A DNA stretch of 64,000 bases from Lepisosteus oculatus. Its lineage: Eukaryota > Chordata > Actinopteri > Semionotiformes > Lepisosteidae. Positions within the stretch are counted from its first letter, which is position 1. The number at the start of each line of letters is the position of its first letter. Both the position numbers and the translations under genes were made by a program. The DNA lies in the NCBI RefSeq assembly GCF_040954835.1, contig NC_090711.1:4285501-4349500 (forward strand), in the 5' to 3' direction. Of the stretch, positions 1 through 39,700 are shown piece after piece. The notes below the pieces were generated by a model, which worked only from the letters and a program-made list of their open reading frames with translations, did no database searches and had not been told where the DNA came from.

Positions 1-263
1 AACTGCTTGCTGAAAAATCCGAAAAAAAAAAACAGCTGCAGAGTCTCCCCCATGAACAACTGGAACATCTGTCCTGCAAAAGTCCGACACTTTGGATGGG
101 ACCGTATCACTCATGACTCACGAATTCAGCTTTGCCGTTTGAGCTTGTGGTGTCCTGTTTCTGTCTCTTTCGTCATTGCGGTCTACAAAAGCCGCGCATG
201 TTTATAAACCCGGGCCTTAGTTTGTAATGGCACATTGGTGGGTGGAGATTGGGTAGGGAGTAC

Positions 264-27325
<27,062 letters not shown>

Positions 27326-30010
27326 TCATTCCCCTCGAAACAAGCAACAGACAGCAGGAAACCAAAGGATATCTTACTCCCCAGGCAGGGTGATCGAGAA
27401 CTTGCGAGACGAGCGAAACACGGTCAAGGAAGAACTGCTTTGTTAGATCTTCCCGTTTTTTTTTTTCGCTGTTTGTGTCGGATAATTCCCTTCGGACTTT
27501 TTTTCTCTCCCCTTTTCTTAACACGCCTTGCTGTTGCGCCTCCCTTTTCCCTGTTCAAAAGGCACCAGTAGCAACAACAGCAGCCGATCGGGGTTTTTCT
27601 CCGCCCAGCAATCGTGGTCTGTCTGTGACGATCCAGTCTGGGCTCGGCTTGGGCCCTAGAGCATCATACTAAAGCTGTTCTCCTTAGTGCATTAACACGG
27701 CACAAGAGCGACCTCCCTCTAAGGTAACACAGTATAACCAGGAGGTATCATTGACATTTCTAGGAGCAGAACTCCCGAGCAACCAGCTCCTATAAATTAT
27801 TTACCTAATCCCGGTGTTACATCAGGTGATGCGTAAAATAATGTCAAGCAGCAGTATTCTAATTTTAAACGCATCTGCGTAAAATCTGTTTGGGTGCAAA
27901 ATAGATATTCCCTCTGCCTTTCGTTAGTAAAGTGGTTCTATATTTGCTACAGCAGATGGCTTTCGATATTGATATGTTTTAAGAGATTAAATTGATTTAC
28001 AAATAGATTTCTCTTGATCAGCAGTTGAGGAGCTATAGTTAACGCTTACGTCCCCAACAACAAATGGCAGTTACATTTTATTGAAAAGCATACTCCGTGT
28101 AAGTTTCGAGGCGTACTATCAACAGCAAAACATCTTTAGCTTATTTTAAAATCCTTAATATTTTTCATGTTTCTGAAATGCAGTCCTTTTGCTTGTACCC
28201 TTGTCCGGCAGTAGATTGTTAGATTTCACCGAGAAATAGGCGACTGCAGCTCTGAATGGGAGGGTAAATGTAGTTTCCACCCTCATTTTTTTTTAAACAA
28301 TTAACTGTCTTATTCTTTTTTTTTCCTCAAATGGCTAGATATGGGTTTTTGGGCATGTTGTAAATATGTCAGATTTGCTGCCGGTGAATCCTGTCTACAG
28401 GACGGAGAAGGCAGTGTTGCGGTCTCAGGAGCTACACATCCTGAAATCACATATGAATGCTGAAATACCCCCTGGTATTAGCGTGGAAAAGTAAAGTCGT
28501 TTTAATCACCAGGTACTGTGTCCTTTTACACTTGCGTTGCGCCCACGCCTCTCCTGTTCCCTTGTTTCCTCTCCTCAGATTTCCTTTCTTTTTTTTCTTT
28601 TTCTTTTCCTTTCACACCTACTCCCCCAGTCCCCTCCCTTCCTAACCCTCCCTGCTCATTTCCATGTTTTACTCGGTCTGCTTGCTAGTGCTTCAGGAAA
28701 TTTTACTCCCTTTTGTTCAAAGACATACCCCTTGGATTTATATAGGCTATTATTATATATATTTATATATTTTATTACGTTTAGTGAATATAGGGTTCTC
28801 ATTTACTCTTATACCATTGTGTAGAGCTCCTGTAATCTTGTCTTTTTTGCTTCTCTTTGTGCTCTCTCTCTAACCTTTCCTTTATTTATGCTTCACACCT
28901 TCACACGTGAGCCACCAGATATAATTCTCATCAGTTCCACATGAAGCAAACCACCCGTATTATATGTACAGTGTGCGCTATTATCGCACTCTGATTTCCT
29001 CTTGCTGTGTCGGAAATAATTCAGGCCTTTTTTAGAAGGGATAGAGAGATATACACTTTTGTGCATGTCAGGATAGGTTCACATTACATTGTATTGATAA
29101 TAGTGTTATTAAGAAGAGTAGAACAGGGTTGTAATATTGAAATGTTTCACAAGCAAAGTAAAATACATCATTGCAGAGGCATGGTATATGATGTTTACAA
29201 AATTCTAACTTTATGACAATGTCATACTGTGTGATTTAAAGATGTGTGGTGCTTAAAAAAGCCTTATTTTGACATGATTTATTGAATGGCAAATTAATGG
29301 TTCAATGAACATAAAAGCTATTAAGTAATGGAATCCCTTAATAATTAAACAGTAATTCCCAGGACACATGGTAACTTATATAGGCTCTTCATGATTACAA
29401 CATAATAGCTGGTTAATTGTGACACATCAGTTATACCGACCTTGTAGAATTGTAAGAATTGTAACATAGGTTATTGTCAAATTCCTCAAGAACATCATGG
29501 ATAGGTATGACAATATCCCCTTTTTTCTGTACCGAGGTCTCAAAGTGATCACATTTAATGAAATAAAAAAACTAGATTATGGCCAATAAGTGTTGCAAAT
29601 GGAACTGTGTTGTGTTTAATATTGTTGCTTACAGTAATTGTGTAAATTCCACCTTGGAACAAAACATAAAGGAGACAATTACTGAATGTCAGCTTCTGAC
29701 ACAGGATAAATGCTCACTTTTAACATTCTCATACCAGTCAATTCCTGACAGTGATTGATTAACAAAAGTAAATAATTACATTAAAGGCAAATTAATCAAG
29801 AGTTCAGTTGGGATAAACAAATCAGACGTTACAGGAGAACTCCAGGATCACGACTCGGAAGCAAAACCAAAAAAGAAAAGACACAGAAACAAAAACACTG
29901 GAGGTAAGAACAAAAAGTTGCCATAAATGTGCTGGGAGTTTCAGCATATTGTACGACCCTGCAAGAGATACAACACAGTCAAGGACCAGCAAGGAAGTGA
30001 GCATAAATTA

Positions 30011-30100
30011 AAGCAACAAGTGAAGGTTTATTCCATGCTGAAAAGAGAAGAAAGGAAACAAAACATTCAGTTCACTAAAGCCACCTTCTTTCTTATACTT
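30011..30100 (+). repeat. dispersed repeat copy B, family not identified
   Basis: Shares GGTTTATTC, GCTGAAAAGAGAAGAAAG and a diverged AGCCACCTTCTTTC end with copy A at 8450, in the same orientation. Confidence 0.5.
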
Positions 30101-32194
30101 TTGCCATCATAACTCAATACTAGGGCTAATATTGTATAGACCAATGAAAATTAGCCAAGAATCGTATACGCAAGAATAAAATGTTTTAACAGGCTAAATG
30201 TGTTTTAATATGGCTTTTAAGGAAGAGCTGTACATGGGTGAGTAAAGATAGCAAGAGAAAGAGTACAGTACAGAGATGATTCCATTCAGATTTTAAAAAT
30301 CCAGGTGTGTTACAATATTTTAAACCCTGTACATTATTTGAGATGTGCATACATAACAAATGAGATTTGTGTACAATAATGGGCTTTGTGTTATACTCAT
30401 ATATATTTCTCTTATTATATCTAAGAACCTGTTTATGATATAGTTATACTGCAGGAGCAATGGTTATTAGCTTTTTGGAAGTATACACTATTGTTAATGG
30501 CATAAAAAGGCATCTAGTACTGCCTATCAAGACCTGGTAATATATGCATTGGGGAGTATAATTATGGGGTTCTATTTCATCTCTTCCCTGTGGCTGACTG
30601 GAGCCTGTTGGGATCGCGCACTCTGGTGAGCTGATTTAATGGTGTTAGTGGAGATGTCACGGTCCTGATGAATGGCATCCTGCAGTGCAAACATGTGGAG
30701 AGAGACACATTAAAAACTGCTTTTGAAATTTGATATCAGCAGCTGTCACCTTGCGCCCTTCTGAGGAACTAGATTTTCTTCGCTATTTCATTTTGTGATT
30801 TTACCATTTTGATCTCACATTGTAAGCTTTCAAAAGGAAAAAAAAAGAAAAAAATGAAACAACACATTGGTTTATGAAGATATTAGATTTGATAAAATGT
30901 GCATACAGACGTAGTCTTCTTCTGGAAAAAGGAACTCGAACAGATAGCTTCTATTTACCCTATCAGAAATAATTTGCAGTGCACTTTATAGGATTTAAAG
31001 CACGTTATATTGTCAGAAAATGTCAAATTAATTTTTGTTATGCTGCACTATATAGAGGATTTCCTTCTTTAATGTCTGACCTACTGGAAAGATACTGATT
31101 CTTGCCAACAGTTTCCTTTTGTTGAGAAAGACCAGGTTCTTTAACAGTCATTATAGTCAACAGTACTCTATCGCCATCTAAGGGATATTCTCCAAAGTGT
31201 AAACCTTTGGGCTTTGTGGGTGACTCGTTAATGAAAGCAGCGATAAGATACTGTATGCAATCCCAGTGTCTAATGATTTCTGTTGTCTCTTGTCTCTTGT
31301 TTTCAAAAAGCATGTGGTCAGGTTCGATATCTGAAGCACTGTCAGTTATACTACGAAGGAACACACCGTGTGAAACTTTGCAAGTTGAAAGTAGGAAAAA
31401 GGACTAAAATGACATTATCGTTGTCCCATAGCACTGATTCGTTAGCGGTGTGTGTTTTAATGAGGTGCAGATTATTAGTAACTTTATAGAATTCCAGCAT
31501 TCAAAAACCACACCGAGATGTGCAATAAATACCATGAAAACTTTACACAGAAAGGCGCTCGCTTCCAAAGCGTTAACCATTGTTTATGTGGTTGCTATGC
31601 TTTGTTCAAGGAGATCTGTTAACAATAGATGAAGCTCTCTGTGCTTTCACTGTGAAAAAGTAATAAACGACAGACTCGGCACTGCAATTAATACATTCCT
31701 TTCTCACTCCTTTTAGCTTCTGAGGGTGGGAAAGGCTAAACTGGTTTGTCTGTTAAATCTATATGAACAGAGTTCATATAGACTGAACAGATAAGCCTAC
31801 GAAGCAGAGATGAAGCTTGTGACTGTGGTAGATCTTATGTAATTATGACCAGTGAAAACTTTTAACTCTGGCTTATAATTCTAGTCTTTGTAATTGTGGT
31901 TTCATAGACTACACTATTTTACAAAGTTTTTAGTTTTATAATACTGATATCAACACAATATTGCAAGATTATTTATTATGAATATGGCCTTGCTCCATAC
32001 AGTATACAACAGCTTGTGTTACTTTAACTTATCTCTCTGATCCCCATGTGCTTTTTCAGAACATTAGGGCAGCTGCAGATGAGATTAAATCAATTGGCCC
32101 ATATCTCTCAAGTCCCATAGCCAATACATGGAACAAACACCTCCTCTCTCAGAGGTAAGAAGTCCTCTTGAAACCTCTTTTGAAAATGCATAGG

Positions 32195-32320
32195 TTAGAG
32201 CAGACAATCAAATCTAACCTGCCTGTCTTTGGGAGGTGGGAAGAAACTAAGGTACATGTCGAAAACCCATGTGAACATGGGGAGAATATTCCAAATACAT
32301 GCAGGCATGAAATGGCCAAG
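32195..32320 (-). mobile_element. decayed tRNA-headed SINE fragment, opposite orientation
   Basis: Blocks TGTCTTTGGGAGGTGGGAAG, GAAAACCCATGTGAACATGG and GGAGAATATTCCAAATACAT occur in that order. This is the reverse complement of the central part of the SINE type seen at 11633. Heavily diverged, body only. Confidence 0.6.
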
Positions 32321-32769
32321 AGGTCACTCTTAACATATTTCCACTCATAACGAGTCTGTATTCCAGCACAGTGAGCAAGCTATTATTTGAAGTCAAAGAA
32401 AGGCAGAATGTTTGAAATGTTTGTATGCTCCCTCCCAAATCAAATACACTTCACTTTGTTGATAAGACTGTAAAAGGTGAAAGCATGTAATCACTTGTGA
32501 TTCTATTTATTTTTCTAAGGTGGAGATCAAGCAGGAAAAAAAACAGGAAAGAAAGTGAAGAAACCTGATTCAGAACCTCACAAGCCGCACTTGCTTTTTG
32601 TTTTACGTTTCTTCTTTTGGAAACACCCAGAGTAGATTTGACATTTTGTGCTCCTTTGTTTATAGGTTCTGCACATGGAAAAAGCTGTAATAAAGTACCT
32701 GTCACGTCTTTGGTAAACCATTGATAAGCCGTCAACAATTAAACTGGGCAGAGACATCTCCAAAAAGGT

Positions 32770-32895
32770 GAGGGACTGTTGTTGTTCTTGAGCAAGGTAC
32801 GTCACAAGAATTGTTTTAGTAAAATATCCAGCCGTATAAAAGTGAACGAATTTAAATCGCTTTGAATAAAAGCGTCAGCAAAATAAATTATCAGT
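32770..32895 (+). mobile_element. V-SINE-like element, copy B (tRNA head missing)
   Basis: It has the core and tail of copy A without the tRNA head: GTTGTTCTTGAGCAAGGTAC, TAGTAAAATATCCAGCCGTA and TCGCTTTGAATAAAAGCGTC followed by AAATAAA. It is 5'-truncated as is typical of reverse-transcribed copies. Confidence 0.7.
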
Positions 32896-33879
32896 AATAG
32901 GAGATACTGTACTCTCCTGTTTTTTTTGCACTTGAAATTGCAATTCTGTTACTAGTAACGTACGTTATATTAATACACGACCTTGACAAACAGGACAAGG
33001 TTTTCTACTTCACATAGAGCTGTCTGGCAGCAGCTCGTATTAAAGCAACATTTTAACCCGAGGAGAAAGAAAAAATACATCACTACTGTACTTAACAGTT
33101 AGCGTCTTGTTTGTCAAGCACTGGTAACCCACAAGCAAGGTCAGAGAGAATTTGTGACAGGCTCAGATTATTTTGCCAGACAAATACCTCTCAGTATTTT
33201 TAGATTTCACTCTCGCTCTCTTAGGGAATCAAGCAGGCAACTACTGTGTAAACAAGTAAGTTGAAGAAGTTCAGAAAAAAGTTTAATTTTATCCATTCAT
33301 CTTTTAAAATCAAAGTGTTTCTTTAGTTAATGTTTTAGAAAATATGTGTAGTATTTAAAGGGCAGTTACTTTGTATTGTATACTATTTTTTCAATCATCC
33401 GTTTAAAACAAATTAACTGAAGTATATCGAACGCAGCATAATATACAAGCTCTTTTTGTAAAATATTGCTTGGTTGCAATTGTCTTGGTTGACGAAAACA
33501 GGCTGAGATATTTCCTGCTAAAATCATACAAAAACCACATACTGTAAGTAGGGTGCTTTATTATATTTTCATATTATAAATGGATATTCGGCTTTTACAA
33601 TCTCAGTGGTATCACTTTAAGACTTTAACGAAAATGCACCATTTTTGACCATTTTTAATCACGACTCGATTTAATTTTTATTAGCCCTGCTTTGGAATAA
33701 CCAGAAAAAAGCGTGTGTGTGTGTAAAATCACCTGCGTTTTCTTCTTTATGCATGACACCGAAACGTGCTTGGCAACTGTTACAAGCTAAAGGCCATTAA
33801 CAGCCTTCATTCCACAGTGTAAATTTGATAACACTTCCTCCACAACAAAACTAGGGACCTCCCCTCTGTCACTGGAGTG

Positions 33880-34152
33880 CAATATCAGCTTAGGGACGTG
33901 ATTGGCGCACTGAGGAAACGCGATTTTCTATTTGTACACTTAGCTGTCAGTTATCCACGTCCCCGCCTTGGCCCTCTGGCTGGTTCCTCCTGCTATCAGG
34001 CGGCTGCCCTGGTGAGATCTGATAGGGCGCTGGCCCTGTCAATCACACCGCCCTTGTAACCACTTCCGCCTCTGTGTCAGTGCGGGGAGCTCAGTTTGTT
34101 GCTTTTGCCTTGTTGGATAAATATAACAGTTTCGGACTCCAAAACCTTGCAG
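33880..34152 (+). promoter_or_regulatory. osbpl2: probable osbpl2 promoter and non-coding first exon
   Basis: A GC-richer patch with an inverted CCAAT (ATTGG at 33901), a CTTCCG ETS-type site near 34065, and an AT-rich ATAAATATAAC about 30 bases before a good donor, TTGCAG|GTAAAC, at 34152/34153. The next usable acceptor on this strand that leads into a coding exon is 43552, so this is a reasonable 5' UTR exon. No transcript evidence is available, and another first exon within the 9.4 kb could be used. Confidence 0.45.
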
Positions 34153-36667
34153 GTAAACGGGTTTTTGCTCTTGTTACACAGCCTACGTGTTAAGTTAGAG
34201 ATTAAGCTTGTTTTCATTGGCGGTAACCCCGGTGCGAGGCCTAATGTCAATCCCTAGCTACGTCCAGTGACTGGCTTCTCTTATCAATAACTTATGAGAG
34301 AACTGGTCTTGTTTTTAGTGGTGTTAAATGAAAGTTGGCGCTGTCGTCGGACCAGGTTGATCTCTGAAGGCAACCAGATAAGATTTTAACTTAGGAGTTA
34401 TGTGGTGAGTGGACTGTGCGGGCATAGATAGCTAATGGAGTCAGCCCCCATCTTTCTGGAAAACAGACCTGCTTGAACAGGAATGGTGAGAGTCTTTTCT
34501 GGTGAAAACAACGGACTGTCTTGTGATGCTGTCACAACATCAGATGTTTTTAGAGCTGTGAAGGGCCATTAGTTCGGGTCGAGGTATATCTTTGCTTCTA
34601 CCAGAGATGTTATCCTATTTTCTTGCCTTCCCTAAAATCAAGTTCTTTACATTTGGTCACTTGAGTTTTAAGGATGAGCAATGCAGCAGCCCACTGGCTG
34701 GGGTCGACCAGTACCGATCACTATTTAAACTGCTGCATGAAACGATTCATGCTGTACTTGTATTGCAACTCTTTATAATCTGTAAGAAAACGGATGTGGC
34801 CATATTCGCGATCCAGTTTGTGATTGCGCATAAAAGATGAAGTACCTACCCAGTTTGTGCATCTCTAATAATCAGAGATTTACATTGTAGTGCCAGTATT
34901 CTTGTTTGTTCTTTTTAGTATATTTTTTAATCTGTGAAATACTGCATTTTCATCAACGGAAATCGAATTAGTTCGGGGGAAAAATGTTTGTTCAAAGCTT
35001 TTTCGTATTGAGTAAAATATGTACGCCACATTGATAATTGTGCTGCCCTAAAAGTTAAAAAGACTTAAAATATAGTGTACGACAACAATGCTTAAACTGT
35101 TTGCTATTGTAATGTGAAGCAGTTAGCTACAACGGGCAATTTGTTTTCACCTTTATTACTGCTATAATTTTCCACTCTGAACTAATGTTTTTTCTCCCTG
35201 ATTTTGAAATAATAGATGCGATGCATTAGTGAATTCTCCAGGTGTGTACGTCTCTGAATGATTGCTGGGTGGCTTTGTCTTTTAATGCAAAGCAGATATA
35301 GTGATTCTACTTAACCCTGTATGCTCATAAACCACTTTAAACTTGTATTTTAATGCACATAAGTATTTAAAAGGCTATTGGCTTCGTTGCACTTTGTAGT
35401 TTGGTAATGAAACCACAAAAGTGAGAGTTGGACAGCCAAAGTCTCAGACAGAAAGGGGATTTTTGAATATTAGCCTGGTTTTATTTAGCCCTAGCTATTA
35501 GTAACCACTTTTTGAACAGTAACAGATCTCCAGAGAGCTGAAAGAAAAGGTATATATTAACCACATTACAAAGAAGGTTGGAGGGCAATCGCAGAAGGAG
35601 CTCGCAGGTGTTTTGCAACTCATTTGTAAAGCAGTTAGAACTCAGTTGTATCTCTGGTTCAAAAACATTAATGCTCAGTCTTTTCTGATACTGCTTTTCA
35701 TTTTTTCCAGCTTTGAAGTTGCAGGGACAGTCTAACCTGCATCAGTAACAACAAAGTCTTAAAAAAATGTTGTGAGCTTTAAATTGAACTCATATGGCAG
35801 TTTGTGAATGCTGCTATAATTAATAAGAGGCATGATGACATAGGTACCTCAGTCATGCCCATGTGAAAGGAATATCATCTTGTAAAGTCTGATGAGCCTC
35901 ATTTAAAAAATTAAGAGACATCTTTCATTGAAGGTATGCAAAACAATAAACTAGATAAAACACTGTGCTAGTACAGTGACTCAAACATAGAGGAGTCCAG
36001 GAAACCTAAAAAACCATAAAGAATTTTCTCTCCTCCATAATCTATTATTTATTACTGGGATAATGTGTCTGTATGCAGAAGCGGTACAGTGATCAGGTCT
36101 GCTGTAATACTACACTGACAAAAGGCAGGTGCTGAAATGTAAATGTCCAGAACATTGTGCAGCAGCGCATCTGAAAATAATAAAGCTGCATGAAGGAAAT
36201 GTAGTAAAGATTTTATTTGTTTTGTTCCTGGATTAAAATAAAAAGCTCATAAGATTGTGAAGCACTTTAAAACTCAAGTCTGTGCTAAGTAGTTTAGTGG
36301 TGAAGACTTGGTGAAGGAGCTGTTTAAACAGTAACCCCTGTGGGCTACATACCAGTTGATATTAAATTATGATATAAAACAGCACTTCTGACTTTAATAT
36401 ATTTGCAGTTTTGCAGCAATATATTAACAGTTTGCTTTGTGCTGTTGTATGATAGTGTTTTCCACAATCCAACCCTAATATGGGGGACCCTGTATACTAA
36501 ATAAGAATCAATTAGCAGAAAATGTTGAAGGGGAGCAATATTGCAGAAAGTCTAATTTTAACTCACTTGAGATTGGAGATTTAGGAAGGCCTAGTTCTTC
36601 AGGCTCTGTGTGTGTCATGGTAATGAATGAAAGAGAGAGGCAGTGCAATGTTCCATTTTCATCATCT

Positions 36668-36790
36668 AGATGGATGCTGCACATTGGTGGTGGTGGAGGG
36701 GAGTTCCCATTATCTGTAAAGCGCTTTGAGTGGAGTGTCCAGAAAAGTGCTATCTAAGTGTAAGCAATTATTATTATTATTATTATTTTC
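36668..36790 (+). mobile_element. retroelement 3' tail with (TTA)n, copy 2 of 3
   Basis: It reads GCTGCACATTGGTGGTGGTG, then GTAAAGCGCTTTGAGTGGAG, then TGTCCAGAAAAGTGCTATCT, ending in about eight TTA triplets from 36764. It is the reverse complement of the copy at 12563, so it is inserted in the plus orientation. Confidence 0.7.
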
Positions 36791-39700
36791 TTGGTCCTGT
36801 CATAAATTAGTGTGCCAGGAAATGGATTCTCCTTGCATTTGCACGTCTCATAAAATCTTTGCAGTTTCATGCACTACATAGAATTATAATATTGCTATAA
36901 TTTTGTCTTTTGTCAAACCAAGTTTGTTTAGAAAAAGTCCTTTGTGATTGTTAAATGTATTCTTAATGGTAGTAAGAAATATGGCATATTTAAGAAAGCT
37001 TGCTTGCCATACCTATTTTACAATATGTTACACCATTTCTATATTGAAAAATAGATGGGTTGTTGGGGTTGAGGGAGGAGAGATCTCACTGATGGAGTTT
37101 CAGGTTTTGTCACTTTAACCTCTGGATGTGATATCAGGGAATATGTCTGAAAGTTTAAACACCTTTAGGGGCAGGAACAGTGTGATTTTAAGGTATCGCA
37201 GCAACGCTGACTCATAGAAACCTCAGCGAAGTGTGTGCATTTTGTATCCACCCGAGATTTCCGAGTTTCACAACCTCAGTCTATTGTTGTAAACCAGAAA
37301 CAAAGGTTAATTCATCTTAAAGTGCGTTGTTCCCTTACGTTTAACATGCAGGGATTTGTCAGCAAGATGCTGCTTGTGTCACACAGCAAAATGGGCAACA
37401 TCAGTTGGCTGACAATGACCTCAGGCAGTATATACAGTGAGATAATCCATCGAGTCTTTTTGTTTTCCTCCCTAATGTCACCATACAGATTCCATACGTC
37501 TTTACTCTGTTACCTAATTTTTTGAGTAATGGTAAAGACTTAATAAAAAAAATCAAACTGGCCCTCCTTTGTTCAATATGCGGTGTTGTACTCAGGAGCA
37601 AGATTGAATAATCATTCCCCTTTACTTGGCTGTCGGAATCTTTGTGTGGTGAATTTTGTAAAACCTAAAGCTACTGCGTTTTGCACCAAGATGATTTAAT
37701 TGTGAAGTAAAGTTCATGCCCCCACTCCCAGAAGAAAGTTATTGATTGGGAGCTGGTAACTTGACATATGTAACACACCTGAAAGACCGACATATTGTTT
37801 AACAAAAACTAATTTGTTTGTGTTCCTTGGAAATGCTTTCTCTAATGTCTTAAACATTCATTAGTCTCAGTTACTAAGAAGTTGTAAAATTGTTTTTTTT
37901 TATAGGTGCATTAGGGGCATACTGTACTAAATTTGGTTTGGAGTGTTCTCAATGAATCTGGGTGTAACTATTCTTACTGTCAGACAATCCTTGGCCTTAA
38001 TGTGACTCAGCTAGTTAAACAAGATTCCATTCAAATGAATTTGCTGGACTGTTTGCTGAAGCCGAAAATGCAAGGTCTGTGGCTCTGATAGGCAGATACA
38101 GTAAGCTCCATGGCGAGTTTGGAGGTAAATGCTGACTTTAATCAGAAATACGGATTAGTTGAAACAGTGTCGAATAGGGCACTGAAAAATATTGTAATTT
38201 TTCACTGTGTTAGTTTAAATTATTTGCTATGTTCTGTAACTTAATTTAGTTTTAAACTAAAAATAATTCATTATATGAGTGTTAAAATGGTGTATTACTT
38301 GAGTTCTGAAATTCTTTTAAGTGGTACATAGCTTGGTTGTGCTAGTGTTACACCAGTTTAGTATGGACTGTGTTTTTGATCAGCTATTACACCAGTTCCA
38401 GTTGCTTTAGTTACCAATGTTCCTCTCAGGCCATTGTCCTGTTTAGATCATGCTATTGTTTGAGTGTTTACAGTGTTTCGCACTGTAATTGCTCAGAGAT
38501 CAGGTACACACTAGTAAGGGACAATCAATTGCTATTGGGGTAAACAAGGCACTAAGTGGAAACATCAATAATTTCTGATATGAGTTTATTAGCAGCCCTG
38601 TAGATACAGGCTAAAGTTGTACAGTTGTTGTCTGTTACAAATTCTAGTATTACTGGAAAACATCAAGGTAAAAAACTGAAGTTGCCAAAAGTGTACATGT
38701 ATTTTGTCATAATTTAATTGGATATTTATCAGCATTCTGACACTTGTGGAATCACCTGGGATGTGACTTATAGGAATGTGGTATCATAGTCACGTTTGGT
38801 TATGAAATGTGAACTTCTACCTGGTACTGTAGAAACCTAATTTCTGTGTATTGAAAGGGATAGTTTTGTCTTTCATTCTTAGCACACATAACTAAATTGG
38901 TACAAGGTTTTGGAATTCTTTGCTTATGCTAGATCATAGCTGTGATTTCTCTTTTAAGCACACAAATGTTTTAGGCAGATAATGTCAGTCAGTAATTTGT
39001 AAACTGAACATGTTGTAATAGATCGTAATTGACTAAATATCTGTTGGACTGGCACTTGCTATGGTATTTTTAAAATTAAGACATTTGTTGATTTAATAGG
39101 CCGTCATCATCTTGGTTAGTCAGGAAGTGAATTAGTTATCAGAATGTGTCCATTAGGCGAGGTAATGATTTTGCTCATGGAGTGATTTGGAGTTGAAGTT
39201 TAAACTGTTTGACATGTTTTTTTTATCTAATCTAAGTAATAGATTAGGCTTGGTAAACAACACCTGTTCAGTACAGAATGTTTTCTTAAAGGAATAGTGT
39301 TGAACAGTTGGGTTCAATCTTTCAGTGTCTTGAGAAGAGGCTGGAGATCTGAAATCCCAGCAGTGTGAAATCGTTTAGCTTGCAAAATATTTGTGTAAGG
39401 CTATGGAAGCTATAAGCTATGTTGTTGGTGAATATGCATGCCTTATGTCTGGTAAATTGCTGAAAAGGCAGGTCTCAGCCTGGTCCAGTTGCATCTCATT
39501 AGATAATAGTTGTCTCAGAGACTCTCAACTGATAAAGCAAAAATGAATTCAGTGTCTTTCTGGATTGATTGCTGCTACTTTTTTTCATTTATGGGGATGG
39601 AAATGTTCACGTCGGAGAGGACATGTGAGTGTAGTTTTCCACTGCGTCTCCAGATTCTGTTTTAATGTTACTGAAATGAATATTGTATGACATAGTAACT

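Larger units (their letters stand above)
27326..34080. other. intergenic spacer between divergent mtcl2 and osbpl2
   Basis: 6.8 kb head-to-head spacer. It holds the mtcl2 5' flank, a dispersed-repeat copy at 30011, a decayed SINE at 32195 and a SINE core at 32770. The open frames in it are short and carry no recognisable domain. The stretch 30530-30740 is repeat-free and could be regulatory, but I have no direct support for that. Confidence 0.6.

Noticed and set aside
31038-31364. 108-codon minus-strand frame in the mtcl2-osbpl2 spacer
   Set aside because: No recognised domain, no splice partners and AT-rich composition; chance frame.
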